A stretch of 64,000 nucleotides of DNA from Daphnia carinata (GCF_022539665.2 NC_081336.1:4356221-4420220), one strand, 5' to 3'; numbered from the stretch's first letter, positions 13,047 through 27,043 are shown. Notes: generated by a model not told the origin, from the sequence alone. A program made the numbers and translations.

Positions 13047-14608
13047 AATGTACGGGTCTTCTCACTCAACACCGAGATTTACAACTGGCGAAGATGAGTC
13101 TACGTCATTTTGTTTTTATTGTTTTGTTTCTTTTTTTTTTTTTTTTTTTTTTTTTTGGAGTAATTCCGCTTCTTGTTGTTTCTTATGTAGTGGCACTTTT
13201 TTTTTGTTTTCTTTTTTGGCGCTTGCTCCGACATCACCGGCAACACAGTGAACCAAACAGGCAAGTACACTCTGAGAGGCTGGACAGAGTGTGCGGTGTG
13301 CCATGGAGATTGTGTCTTTTTTTTTTTTTTTTCTTTTGCATTATTTTTTCTTTCCTCTACCAGTGACGCAAGGTAGTCACGTGAGTTCGACCCCTCCCAC
13401 ATTTCTATTATTTTTTTTTTTTTTTTTGTTCTTTCTCTTTCTATCCTTCCTTTTCATCTCTTCTTGTCTCTTTTTCTATCTCCACCTCGAGGTATTATTT
13501 CTTTTTTTTTTTCTTTTTTCTTTCTTCTCATCATCTTTTATTGGGCCTTCTGTTTTTGTTTTGTTTTTTTTCTTTGATGAGGAACACCCGAGAGCAGCGG
13601 TAGCGAGTCACAAAAGTGTTACGGCAATCTATAGCGACTCCCTCGAGACCCCAATAGCTAAGGCGAGAAAACACGACGTCATATTAAGCCCCACAAGATC
13701 TATCAGGAAAAAAACAAACAAACAAAAAAAAAAAAAAAAGCTCGTTACTATACGGTTCATTCTCCGTTCCAGGACTCCGCCAAAGAACCTGGGACCGATA
13801 ACGAGGCAGACCCTGTGTGTGTAATTACAATTGGTCTCTGATCACAGACCGTATATAGATATATATGTATGTACGTCCACGGACTTGTGCGCACGATCAA
13901 CTGGCTCCAACCGTATACACTTCCTTATGTTTCTACCAAGATGCATGCGTTTAACTATACACCAGTTTAAGACGTGAGCTCTTTAATGCTCTTACGTCCG
14001 TCAAGGCTGCCCTACAAATTTAAGGATACGCCCCCCCGTATCTGTAGGGGGCTACCGTCTAGCGTAACACGATGCACGTTAACAGGAGGAAAGCATACAT
14101 AAAAAATGGAGAAACTGAGCCTCTAAAAAAAAAAAAAAAGAAATAAATAGGCAAAAGATGACGAGAATAGCACAAAACAAAAAAAAAAAAAAAAAGGGGC
14201 GCTTCTTTTTTAGGTGTCAGGGATCATCACGTCGGTTGTAACGGCGAGCGTTGATGGTTCAGTCTCACGGATTAATAGACTTTGCAGTGGGGGTATAGCG
14301 TTTCGATTCTAGTGCAGGGCCAAGTCTCGTCGTGTTTTCTTTGTTATCCGTCCAACGTCATCTTTATATAGACACAGCTATAGACACAACGCTAGCCGCT
14401 CGGGCAGGTCTTCGTGTGCCGAACGTGAGCCAATTCTTAATAAAAAGGGTATATAAGGCATATAGAGAGAGACACTGTACGCCAGCATATTACTACCGCC
14501 TTCTATAGACGTTCGGCAAAGTCCCAATCTCTCTGCCCCTCCTTTCCCGTAGGCGCTCGTCAGTTGCATGTCGAGTCTTTTGTACCAACATTTTTATAAT
14601 CGATTAGT

Positions 14609-14631
14609 GGGGGGGGGGGGGGGGGGGGGGG
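14609..14631. repeat. G23 homopolymer
   Basis: Twenty-three consecutive G followed by TC and an A run. Long enough for several stacked G-tetrads if single-stranded; also a site where assemblers and polymerases often err. Confidence 0.85.
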
Positions 14632-16534
14632 TCAAAAAAAAAAAAAAATCCATAAAAGGGATGGAAAAAAAAAAAGAAAGAGTTTCTTCATTAGTCTATT
14701 ATGCCGCCAGCTATTAATATATTGTTGTACGTAGACCATAACATCTATTACATCGAGCAGCCGATGCATATTTACACCGGAGCACACGAAACACGAACAT
14801 GCTTTTTGTTTGTTTTCGTTTTATAAAAGCTGTATTGGCCAGCATCTTTTTCGGGTGTGCAGCTTGTTGGGCCGTAGTAGATGTTGACGAAGCAGAAGCG
14901 CAATCGAGTTAGGCAGCCACCACAATATTCCGATACGAGCTTATCATCATTCAGCTTCTATCTTTTTGTATTTTGCGCCTTTAAACTCTCTCTCTTTTTA
15001 TATTTATTTTATGTTTAATATGCACATCTCTTTTTTTTTTTTTTTTTTTACATAAATTCCTTCTTTTTTCTTTGCTTTCTTCATTCGTGCCATGAAAATG
15101 CAGAAAATGAAGTGTTTGGAATGAATAGTTTCGAAAAAGCCAGTGAGCCAACTAAACTGACAGCTTTTTTTCCAGCTAGGAGAACCCCCCCGACCGTGGC
15201 CATCAGATACCGTAAAGGCACGTGCGATGTCTGTACGGTGAACGCCATCAAACGAAGGAAGAAAAACGGCCAATAGAAGCTTCAGCCCAAAAAAAAAAAA
15301 AAAAACGACATGTTTATAGATGAAATTCTCGATTTTTTTTTGTGTGTTTTTTAAGGGGGAGGTGCTCACGTTCGATTCCTGTTTTTTTAAATCGCCTTTT
15401 ACGACCACAGCTAAAACTGGGCACGAAAAAAAAAAAAAAAAAAAAAAAAAAAGTGAACTGGCACGTTAGTTTCGTTGTCAAAACAAATCTAAAAATGCGA
15501 ACCAATAACAGTAAATTGATTCCAAACAACGTTCGTTCGCCCGCCACATCGTTTTTGTAGCCATCGGTAATGGTATACACCTGCGTTGCGACTATAGAAC
15601 ATCGATCTCGGCCAGCAGATTGTGAAATTGCCCGTATGGGTGTGATAGCATCCGTAACAATCGAGATTTCCTATTACAAAATGTCAAAAAAAAAAAAGAA
15701 AAAAAAGAAAACGGTTGTTAGTACAGATCGATGAAGACGTGCGTTTTTTCTTTGAGCGCAGGGAAAATAAATGTAATGTACCACATGACGAAGAAAATGG
15801 CGAACATCGCAAAAAAAGAAAAATGAAATCCTCTTTTTGCTATGCAGGTTATAGAAATCAATTTAAACGAGATGCTAGTTGTTATTTTGCCCGTTGAATT
15901 GCGCTAGGATGAAAGGCCCGACTTCCAATCTTCGGGGCCCACAAAATGCAAACGGATAATAGGATTGACCTACTGTTTTCGAAAAAAAGCTGCTTGCAAA
16001 ACAACTGCGCAATTTCATCGAACAAAGAAATGAAGAAAAAATAAAACAAAAACCAAATAAGATACAAAAAAAAAAAAAAACTGTCAAATGAAGCGGTCCA
16101 GCTGACGGTGATGAATTGATTCTCGTTCGTCTCAGTTGTGTTTTACCGTATTTTTTTTTTTTTTGTCTTATTCCTCGCGCACTCCTTTTATTATTTCCAT
16201 TTATTATTCTCCGCGAATTTTTTTTTTCCGCATCCCCATTGCGAGTCTAGACACGATCGGCGTGCGTGTCAGCAACAGACAACTCTATGACTGTATTCGC
16301 CTGCGTCCTGATGTGAAATCAAAACAGCTTACCAGTTGGGTATCTATTTGTAAAATCGGAAATTTTGTTTTTTTTTCTTTCTCTTTTTCATTTCCGTCGG
16401 CTAGCCGCTTACTACCAAAGCACACACGAATGCGGATTTGAAGAAGAAAAAAAAATTTAAATAAAAAAGAATACAAGAAAAGAAACCACGCATTTTTCGT
16501 TCGTTTGGCAAACCCACTCACGCCGCCCCTACAT

Positions 16535-16550
16535 ACACACACACACACAC
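16535..16550. repeat. (AC)8 microsatellite
   Basis: Uninterrupted AC run in non-coding sequence. Confidence 0.85.
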
Positions 16551-16890
16551 TAATCAGTCTTCTGGCATCGTTTTTCGAAACAAAACGAAAAAAAAAATAA
16601 TAATAATAACGAAAAAAAACAAAAAACAAAGCGAATTTTGTTTTTTCTTACAAAAAGGCAAAGGAGAGAGAAGAGAGAAAAAACAAAAACAAGAATTATC
16701 TTATCCAAATTTAAACCTCTCCCACTTTGACGCATTCGTAGCCTCAGGTTGTTCATTTTTTTCGTGAGTAGGCACTGACAAAATTGGCAACACTCGAGGG
16801 TCGTGTTGACGCCTACTCTCTTTGTCGAGTCTTACACATGCACATCCGCGCAGATGTCCAATGGCTTCTTTCCACGTCGAAAAAATCGAG

Positions 16891-16920
16891 GCACACACAC
16901 ACACACACACGCACACACAC
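16891..16920. repeat. AC microsatellite, once interrupted
   Basis: About thirty bases of CA/AC with a single GC interruption. Confidence 0.85.
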
Positions 16921-19900
16921 AGTTTTCAACTACCCTCCAACACAATTACGGCAGTGCGTGCCATTTTTTATCGTTGTTGTTTTTTTGTTTTGTTTTTTCG
17001 TTTTTACTTATTTTTTTTTATTTATTTATTTTTTTTTTCAGTGATACTGATCTTGTTGGCGATAATTCGTGCGCTAAATGCGACAGCTTCGGTTGATCAT
17101 CATCATTTCTCACGGCGAAATAAAGCATCTATCTTTTGCAAGTGATAGTGACTCGCCTCTCCAGTAGAGTGACTGAGCTGTCTCCACCAAAAGAAGTCAC
17201 AAAAGTAGCCGATCCTCGCGGCGTGACTAGCGTCATTTGTTATGCTGTCGCAGGCAGGGGTAGACAGTGAGCGATTTGTTAAAAAGACGGGCCAACAAGA
17301 AAAAAAAAAAAAACAAAAAGAAAAAGAAGAAGAGGGGGATATCTTTCAGACTGTGTTATACTGCAAGTGGCTGGGCGAACCATCAGGGAAATGACGCGTC
17401 TACTCGTCGTCTTTGCACGGTCCTAACCGCTTGAACACGACATGGCAGCGTTCTAGCACCTCTCGTTGTCCAGTTTGCGTCACGATACGACGAAATACAT
17501 GGCTCAGCAGTCATTGTCAGTCAGGCTTGAATAAAATATCCATATAGTAGAAACCAGTCAACAGGATTCGAAAAGGAGCTCGTCGCTATCAAATTGGTTG
17601 GCAATAAATGCACCGGTTGAGATCGATACATTCGCCAACATCAACGAAAACTACTCAAAAATAAAAAAAAAATCCATTTGACCCTCTCTTTCCATTTCTT
17701 TGACCTCAGTCCGTCTCGGCCCATTTCACTGTTTCTGTCGTAACGTTCCGGAACTGCGCAAGCTTTCCAAACACAAGAATAACTCTCTTAAAATAAGAAA
17801 AAAAAAAAAAAAAAACAGAAACGAGAAATCGATAGATGCTGAACGCTTGTATAAGGTATGTAGGCTAATAAAGGCAGCCAATAGATTATCATTACGTCAC
17901 TCACACCGCTCACGATGTCTAACATCCCCACGCACAAACGCATGCAATAATAGGCCTCGTTCGAAAGAAAAAAAAAAAAAAAGAAAATAAAATCCTTTCA
18001 CACTTCGCAACGGCAAATTCTATAGCCTAATATTAGCACCAAGTAGAGATGCATTCTTCGAACGTCTCCCTCCCGCCCCAAAAAAGGGAACAACTTTTCT
18101 TTTATTTTGGTGTTGTCATGCCAGTAATGGCTGGTAACTCGATGTGAGCGTCGACTTTAAATAGATCCTGTTTGTTACAATAAAGGAAAAGTTGTAAAAT
18201 GGCAAAATGTGGTGCACCTCGGAACTGCAGGGAGAATATCGATTTTGCCAAGCCAACGTGCGAGCGATGCACGAATGAGCACAGTCTAATTGCAGCCCCA
18301 AAAAGCGGAACACAAGTCACTGTGTATTGTTTTGTTTTTTTTTTTGTTTTGTTTTTTTCATATTTTGAAGATGTGCCGTCGCTGCTTCCGACTCTTCTTT
18401 TCTAGCGCGTAATTCGATTTCGTCAACAGTGATAGATGGCTTGTTGCATCGTGTGTTTCCTTTATTACGTTCCAACCTTCAATCATGATTTAGGAAGGAA
18501 TCAATAAATGAACCAAGCCTATGATTTCAAATCGATTATTTGTCTTGCGGGAAAAAAAAAAAAAAAGTCGACAATAACAGCGGGATTTCACGAGTTGACC
18601 AAGCTTTTATGACTCACGTTCTCGACGTTTACCAATTTTTCCCTTTTTGCTAGGGCTGGTATATTCGAACGCGGTTTACAGGACAATACAGGACGTGCAG
18701 CCTGCTAACTATGGCAACTGGAGTTCTCTATGATACACATAGTGAATGGCTGCATGAGTTTCTAAAGCGTTCAATACAAACGAAGAAGCTCAGATTATTT
18801 GTTTTTTTTGCTATACTAACCACGCACTCGTTTACGCTACGTCAAACGATGTACGTGTGTGTGTGGACCCCCCCCCCCCTGGCTGTTTGACTGCCGAGAA
18901 AGTTTATCCGCCAAAACATCTGCCAACCATCGCAAAAATGAACGAAACGCTCAATGCCTTGGCAAGCAGCACCTAGCACACGCTTCCTTTTTCTTTCATA
19001 ACATTTTCCCTACCCGCGTCTCCATGCCACTGTCCAATTCCCTAGTTTGCTAAAAATAACGGCAATGATTATGCCCGTCGTAAATACAATAATAACAAGC
19101 CGCAGTTTGACTGTTTTATCTGCACACCGAGGATCCTTTTTTACGACTGCCAGTGTATTAGCGACTATTGTAATATCGTAGCTGAGATGGGGGGGGGGGA
19201 CATTGTATTACAGGACTATTTTATCCATTCTTTTTATTTTTCATTTAATTATCCAAGCTTTTTATTTGATTTTTCTTCCTTATTCTGCCAAACGATTCAA
19301 TCCATTATCGATGGCGCGCACGGATTTCCCATTTCCTTCTCCACCAGCTGATCGGGCCGACGAGGAATGCTCAACAGTTTTGGCAAGTATTCCACTCCTA
19401 TCTAAGACGGTGTTTAACGAAGACGCGGTGTCGTGTGTGGCGAGCGATACGATGACGTAATGATCCTGCTTCAACAATCAGCCTTCATCCTCTTGTCAAC
19501 AGACGGGGTCAAGGCGGATACTAAAGACAACAGATTTCTTTTTGTTTTCTTTCTTTCATTCTTCTATTTTTGGCCGTGCGCGGAAAATGGGAGGCCGAAT
19601 TCCTGAAACGTGCCACACAGTAAATAAATAGAGGAATGATGAGGAAGGAAGAATGTACAGCGCGTACCACCGACACTATCGCCTCGTGTACACGGGCCTG
19701 TCATAGCAGCTCACATTCTACCGAGAGTTCGATGGCCGTAGCGACGATGTTTCGTGTATTTGTACGTGAAACGTAGTGCCCCCTCGGTTTTAGCAGATTT
19801 ATTTGATGGCAATGGTATGCAGCAACAACAAAACATGTTTTGGCAACCGGACGTACACGAACACATACTATTGTGTACTGCTGTTGTTCGTGACCTACCA

Positions 19901-22516
19901 ACCAACCCTTTGCGGCTTGTTGACTTTGTCCCAGACTTGTTTGTTCGCCGTCCTTCGCAACGCAAATTGTCTTCTGCAAACATCGTACTATTTTACGTTT
20001 GCCATTGCGGGAGATAAGACCCAAAAGAAGAGGGTCTCTTTAACTTATCAAGTCGTATTCCTTATCTGTGAAACAACATCACTGGTCTTTTTATGAATCG
20101 CATGTAAAACGTGCAAAGTTACAGCCGATTATCTAAAGTCACATAGAGCATCCCTTGTTACCGCCAGATGGCACTTTGCTTCTAAGCAGAAAACAACGAA
20201 AATACCATTGATCGGATGAAGAACAAAAAGAACGAATTGAATCAAAACAAAAGCTCGTGTCGAAACAATAGCTTTTAACACTTAAAAGAAAAGATTGAAG
20301 AAACAAGAACAAACAAGAGCTCCGATTCCGACACTATCCATATCGAGTGGCCTCTTAACGAGCATATCACGCCGACCAGCCAAACCGTGTGGCGTCTGGG
20401 CCATACAGACCTGACAAGTTGGCACAAAACTCTGAACACCCAAACAACAAGAAAACTGGACAAAAGATCACATCGGATTTCTGGTTGTTTGCTTTGTTTG
20501 GATTGCTTTTTGTTTTCTCTCTTGCTGCGCTCTTTCATCTCGTCCGGTAAACAAAAGCGTTAGAACAAAACAGAATCGGGGCGAGAGCCACCAAGATTCG
20601 ATCGCACACGCCACGCGTATTTCTCCTACTTCGAAGAAATATACACATGCCACATTGCGGTCTAAAGAAGACGAATCATCTTTCGTGATCGACGTCGATG
20701 AGGACGTACCAGTCATTCCGCATGGCTGCAGCCAATGGAATCTAATTATTACGTCTACATTTCACGGTGTTTGGTCTTTGTGTGCTGTACCCGGTACTTC
20801 AGTAGGTGCCTGTCAAAATGAAACAGGAACGAATTTAGTGAATGCAGGTCATTCATGGACGATTATTTAGGAGACAATGATTGCTGAAGAATCAACCAAC
20901 CTTACTCCATGCATAACTTTACCGTTTCAACTATCTCGAAAACGTCGTACAACCAATAAGAGCTCAGTTGACACAGAAATTGATTGATAGCAGCAGATAT
21001 TTCGTTGTACACAGTCTGATGGGTACACGAACGAGAAATGCAAAAGAATTCCGATTAATCGACCTACCTATTGAGAAAAAAAAAGAAAATGACCCGAATC
21101 TTTATGCCGCGTATACTCATCACATGATGGATGATGATGACTGCCTCTCCCCATTCCTTTGCATAGAGGTGGGGGAATAAGTGGAGCAGGACGAGGTCTG
21201 CGTGCGCTATGAATTCCGGCCGATAAACCGGATCCAATGTTCCTATTGAGAACGGTCCATGCGTTATCTCACGTATTGTATACAGGCAAACAGTTAGGCT
21301 GAATTATTTACGTGACACACAGCACTTCGGGTTATGAGAAATGACAACGGCAACAACGAGTATGCGACGAGTTTAATTTCGTTGCAAATCACGCACGACT
21401 GAGTCTCCTTGACAGGCATAGGGGTGCATGCATTTGTACTTGATTCGAAGTAAGTCAGCTGGGCGAAAGGAAAAACATGCTGATAGAGGCAGGTCTCTTG
21501 TACACATTTCAATGCTAACGTCGACAGACAGATTTGTTCCTTGTCCCTGCCCAACTTCATTGACGTGAGGAATTACCTAGGGCAGCCCATCCACCAACCT
21601 AACTTATTTGCCCTACATCCATTTACTAGACAGGAGAGTAGAAGGATCCAACTAGACAACTATGTTGAAAGTAGCCGCCCGCCCCCCCCCCCTCCTTCTT
21701 GGCTATTGAAAATTGTAGAACACTCCATTAGTTTGGTAACCAACTTTGAATGGCCGAAAAATGTCTTTTAGAGTGAGATCGTCCAAGATAATTCAGGCAC
21801 GAATTTCGTTGATAAAGCCAAAAGCAACAACATCCTTCCGCTCATACATATTTCACAACATGTAAGCAAACTTCGGCTTTCATGTAGGGTATTTGCGTTT
21901 ACGTCTGAAGCTCTCCAGGAGTGAAATTCCTTTTATAAATCAACGAATTCGAATCAGGATTCGGAGAATTCCGTATACTACTCGAAGAAGTAGGTCAACA
22001 TACGTCAACAAGGCGGCTGAGCCATGATAAAAAATGAAATGAATGAGCAAACCGATGAAAAGAGGCTGCCATGAGAAATGTAGCACGGCGGGGCGAGTCA
22101 AGTGTAGCAATATCGAAAGCCCAGATCAAAAATGTCCGTGTCTGTCCTCGTCATTCACATATCATTACAGTGGAATCTCTCACTAGGCAAAAGTCGTTGC
22201 AATGACACAAGAATTTAGAACAGCTTTACTGAAGACACACATGTCACTGTGTACATACGGAATGATAAGAAAACCGAATTTAAAATTGAAGCATGGGCTT
22301 CTTTCTCTGAGTAAAAACAGAATACTGCGAGCAAGTAAGAAATCGGCTTAAATACTTTCTCTCGTCGTCTTCTATGGCAGAATCCGAACGAACATTAATT
22401 TTGAAAACTTCTTTTTTCATCGTCTTCTATAATAGAATAAGAATGCGCCTTAATTTTGTGAATTTCTTCGATGCATCGCTAACCACGACTCTCTCGTTTT
22501 GATTGTTCGGTGTTAT

Positions 22517-25500
22517 TCATTTCTCCTTTTTGATTTCTTCTGGTGGTATATCGAGACGTTTAAAAACACCCTGCAACTGCGTGATTTCTTCTTTAACTTC
22601 AATGCCGGCTTCACTGACAAGATCGGACCGATCCATAAGAGCGTCCATCTCTTCTTCGGTAAACACTGAGCAAAAAGAAACGCAAACAGGAAGAATAAAA
22701 CACGGATGTTTTAGTTCCGGCATTTCTATTTTTGGAGATGAAATAAAAAACAGACGAGTAAACTCACCTTGACCAGATGAGCTTCGGTATTCGCCGTTAT
22801 GATCGCGGGCTTTCAGCAACTCAATCAGTTCGTTTGTTGTTATACTGCTGGTGCCGCCGGCCTGAAGACCCGATTTAAACTTACCTAAATCATTGAGCAA
22901 CGAAAACATTTTTAAAATTATGAATTCCGCATTATAATCATTGTTCTAGAGCTTCCTAAATGAAAGTCAAGTCCTACGAGGAGTCCATAATGGGCAATTG
23001 GCAATCATTTGAATAGTATCCTAAAACAAAACGTAGAAGACGCTATCTATAAAAACGCAAAGCTGAGTTCTTAACAACGGCCAGGAAAGCGTAATTACAT
23101 TGAAAATGCATCTCATGAGCGGATGAAAAGTACCTTTCTGAATGACCATTTTTTCCAGTTTTCGTTTGGCGCCAGCTCGGTCGATGATTCGTTGATCAAC
23201 AGTATCTGAGGTCACTAAACGATAAACAACAACTGGTTTTGTCTGGCCGATACGATGGCAGCGATCTTGAGCTTGCAGATCACATTGAGGATTCTATTGT
23301 GAAAAAAAAAGAAAGGAGATTTAGATACAACAAAGAATGATTTTCATTCCACTGCGATTTTACGATTTAAGAAGCACTCACCCAATCTGAATCATAGATG
23401 ATAACCGTATCCGCAGAAGTAAGGGTGATGCCGAGCCCGCCAGCTCTCGTACTTATAAGAAACACGGGCATATCAGGGTCATTTCTGAACTTATCCATGT
23501 CCACAGCTCTCTCTTCTAGGTTCATCCGTCCGTCAAGTCGGCCAAATTTGAGACCTCGCATTGACAGGTAGTCGGCCAAAACGTCAAGCATCATTGTTAG
23601 CTGGCTAAAAATTAATACCTACATGTAGTTAACAGTTAGGTAGCCGGCGCAACAAATTTATTGAAATTTATCAAATAAAATTTTACCTTGTGACCATCTT
23701 TTATGAGGCGCTTCAACATCTGATCCATTACAGCTAATTTCCCCGAATCGCTAACCATCGCCTCGTCAACAATGTAATCACCTACACAATTCGATAAAAA
23801 TAGGTAGCTAGCGATAACGCAGCAAATTAATTACCTGTCTCGATATCAACTTCCCATTTGACAAGGTACGGATGATTGACAATTTTCCTCAGTTGCATCA
23901 TGGGATTATTCATTTTAATGCTAGTGTTTACGGCTTGAATACTCCTCTTCTTCCTTGAAATCAACACACAAATGAAATCATTCGTATTAAATTCAAGGTT
24001 AACTCGAGTGAAAAAATAATAATAATTACGCTTTCCGAGGTTCCCAATGCAAATCATTTGACAGCTTCATCCACTCATCGATTTCTTCGTCTTGCTTTTC
24101 AACAGATATTTTTTCCAATTCTTCTGTAACCTCTTCCGTTCCCATATTTGAGTAATCGATGTCTTGTCTCTTAGCCTTTCGCTTTGGCCGACCGTTAGCT
24201 TGGTATTCGATTATCTGTGTTTTTTCCTATATTATGCGGATTGCAATGACTAAATTTAAACAATTTGTCAACATGGATGATTAGGTGAACACGAACCTCT
24301 TGTCCTCCCAATAGGAATGCAATAGAACGATCAACTGTAGCACGATACAGTTCATCTTGAAGTTTACTCATAGGACAATAAACAAGAAGTTCTTTTTTCT
24401 TTGGAATTTGCAAATCAACGTCTGTTTTTAGTCGACGAAGCAGGAATGGTGACAAAATCTGCTCAGATTTGCCTCGGTGTTAAAGACGCCTTTGTTATTT
24501 GTATTTTACCGTATTTTTGGAAAACTTACCTGATGAAGCATGGAAAGGACATTTTCTTTGCGTTCCATTTCAACGATTTTATGGTCAATTTCGGATCCTT
24601 GTAATTCTTCTACACGAAACCATTCAGTAAAGACGTCCAAGTCATCAAAAATTTCAGGTAGCAAAAAATTTAACAAAGACCACAGTTCCGACAAATTGTT
24701 TTGCAACGGTGTACCCGTCAACAGTAAGCGGTTGGAGGAGGGATATTTTTTCAACTCCCTGTAAAAACAGGAGAAACAAAATTAAATAATTTTAAAAATA
24801 CATCAAATAAAGAATGATATAGTACGTACTGGACCAATCGGCACTGATAATTTTTTAGCCTATGACCTTCATCAACGATTATGTAGCGCCATTGCAACTG
24901 CTCCAGCACTTTTCTATCTATAGAAATACCCCAGCTTTAAGGTTATGATTGTACTATTAATGCATTGCATTTCTTTTACCTCGAATAACGACCTCAAATG
25001 AAGTGATAACAACAGGAAAAAACTTTAAACCGTTAATACCAGGTATCTTAAATTTTTGTCGGATTTCCGTAATGACTTCATCACGCTTTTCTTGGTTACC
25101 GTGGTACAGTACTGTTGGTATCTGCAAGTTTTAAAAGTAAATTAACATTGATTGTCAAATAGCAAGTAAAGAAGCAGCTATTAAAACTCACGCGGGGTGA
25201 GAATCTCTTGAATTCCGACATCCAATTTGGGAGCGTAGAAAGAGGAGCACAGACGAGAAAAGGCCCAGTTACTCCTTTATCCATTAAATGGGCAACTAGG
25301 GAAATGCACTGTACGGTTTTACCAAGACCCATTTCGTCGGCTAGAATGCCGTTCATTCCGTTTTCGTAAAGTGACTAAGCATATCAAAATTAGCCAATGA
25401 ATACTAGACTTTATGAGCATTCTTCCTTACCACAAGCCAACGATACCCTTCCATTTGATATGATCTCATAGTTCCTCCTTCGAAGAGTTCGGGCATTTGT

Positions 25501-26341
25501 TCTTCATTTTTCACTTCTTTCGTAAGATCTTCACCAACAGGTTCGACCTCTTCGTCAGCGTCCGCCTAATTTGTAAAATCAATTATTATTACATTAAAAT
25601 GTTTATGGCTGGTTTATAACGAAAACACCTACATGTGCCGCTCGCTTCCGAAGTTCCTTTTCATCAAGCACATTTAGTATATTTGCTTCAGAAAGATTAT
25701 TCTTGCGCAACCTCTTCCTTGATGCTGTACCAGTTTTTTCATTAGGACTAAGCAATTCAGTCTGACGCTTTGCTCCCCTTGTCTTTTTTTCTGATTTCAC
25801 AATGTCTGATGGTGGTTCTTCCAGCTGGTTAGCTATATCATTTTCTTTTAGTTTTTTCTTCTCAGCTGCTTCTTTTTTGGCCAATTTTTCTTGCTGCAAT
25901 ATAAATTTTGTTTGTTACACAACTGTTAAAGCACAATACTTAGCTAATAACATTTGTGGAAATATATACTTACTTTAATTTTCTCTTCTTCTTTCTTAGC
26001 ATTCATCCTTTGAAGAAGGAAATTGGCATAAAATTTACTGCGGTCAAGCAAGCACATTAACCTTTTATATCGCATTTCACCGGGTTGTGACGATTGATTC
26101 TCTAATTGTTGAGCTTTAAGTAATCTTGCATCATTTTCACTTTCTTCCTGTTCAATTTCTTTTGTAAGTTCTTCCCCTTCTTTACGAATGTCTTCTGGTA
26201 GATCTGGAACAATAAAATTTAGCACAACCTTAGGATTTGAATGAAGTCACATACAACTTTCAAACATACCAAACATTCCTCCATCATTAACAGATTGCAT
26301 AGACATTTCTAACATCAAGGAATTCTCTTCAATAGGAAGAC
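22517..26341 (-). CDS. HELLS: HELLS/LSH-type SNF2 chromatin-remodelling ATPase
   Basis: SNF2-family ATPase that slides nucleosomes; LSH/HELLS orthologues act in the nucleus in DNA methylation and heterochromatin. Sixteen exons by eye (minus): 26341-26270, 26203-25974, 25893-25633, 25565-25431, 25374-25192, 25121-24980, 24917-24830, 24758-24530, 24458-24297, 24226-24030, 23953-23835, 23781-23687, 23618-23382, 23293-23134, 22884-22768, 22665-22517. An N-terminal coiled coil ([20 protein letters not shown]) and a Lys-rich linker precede motif I (ADEMGLGKT), the DEGH box ([11 protein letters not shown]), [19 protein letters not shown], the Lys/Arg-rich insert [32 protein letters not shown] and [13 protein letters not shown]. 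From the Met at 26315 the model gives 849 residues, close to the human protein (about 838). The true start may lie further upstream: the first exon opens in phase 2 and its upstream partner is uncertain. The terminal LMDRSDL motif also matches HELLS. Confidence 0.93.
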
Positions 26342-26408
26342 CTATTTTATTATAAAATTATGGTTAATATACTTGACGACATGATGATAGACATCTTTCT
26401 TTGAAAAA

Positions 26409-26696
26409 TTATTCAGTTAACACGTAACTTTTCTTAATAAAATCGAAGTATTTTAATGAGAAACGCGTTACAACCTCAAGAGTTTTCTGTAAAAAACAGC
26501 CAACGGGAGTTATTTCAAATTCACGTGGTTCTTCTGAAAAAATTCGACGATGACTAAACGCAAAGAAAACATGTGCTGTGTGCTGTCTATCTTCTCTGTA
26601 GTCTGCAGGACTGAAATAAAGGTGATTTTGGCGCGAAATCGCTAGCGCCACGAATGAGCGAGAACTTACTACTAGGGGCCCTATACTAAACGCCAT
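26409..26696 (-). CDS. Possible small ORF or 5' exon upstream of HELLS
   Basis: An open frame on the HELLS strand, directly upstream of its first recognised exon, runs to a stop at 26409. The part after an acceptor-like site near 26611 reads as a well-mixed protein (PADYREDRQHTAHVFFAF, then FSEEPREFEITPVGCFLQ) rather than low complexity. A good donor (GTAAGT) sits near 26668, and an ATG in another frame lies at about 26754 (MDPAMKPNFKF). None of these pieces joins in phase to the HELLS exon at 26341, so this could be a separate ~75-residue gene, a uORF or chance. I do not recognise the protein. Confidence 0.25.
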   Translation of the reverse strand: MAFSIGPLVVSSRSFVALAISRQNHLYFSPADYREDRQHTAHVFFAFSHRRIFSEEPREFEITPVGCFLQKTLEVVTRFSLKYFDFIKKSYVLTE

Positions 26697-27043
26697 CTCA
26701 CGGCAGTCGTGAACACTCGGTAAACTTAAAGTTGGGCTTCATTGCTGGGTCCATCTTAATTAAGGGAGTTAAAAATCAGAAAACCTGACGTTGCACTGCG
26801 CTGTTATGTCAGCTACAAGCAACCACCAGTTCGGGAGTCGCTGAACAACAACCGACAACATGTATAAAACAATTTTCAAACATTGGCGCGCTGTTGAGGT
26901 TTGGCCATGGGCACAAGGGAATAGTGTTTCGATGGAACCCCTAATCAGGAAACAAAGGAATATACAGTGGGTGACCTGGCATGGCTTTCGCCTTATAAAC
27001 ATGAAAACAAAAATCATACGATATTAATAATTTCCATACAATC
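26697..27043. other. Probable HELLS promoter region
   Basis: No gene seen. Lies between the first HELLS-side ORF and the tRNA cluster. No TATA box is evident. Confidence 0.3.

Larger units (their letters stand above)
13047..22516. other. Intergenic, no supported gene
   Basis: No exon with recognisable protein features on either strand. Homopolymers stay frequent to about 18 kb and then thin out markedly. Notable simple sequences are a 23-base G run (14609-14631) and AC repeats at 16535-16550 and 16891-16920. The last few hundred bases before 22517 are probably the 3' UTR and downstream flank of HELLS. Confidence 0.5.

Noticed and set aside
13291-13824. 177-codon open frame on the plus strand
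   Set aside because: Mostly Phe, Leu and Lys from poly(T)/poly(A) tracts; not protein-like.
14020-14060. C-rich/G-rich inverted stretch resembling a hairpin
   Set aside because: Pairing is imperfect and based mainly on C and G runs.
22517-26341. Several plus-strand frames across the HELLS locus
   Set aside because: All are shadows of the minus-strand exons and introns.
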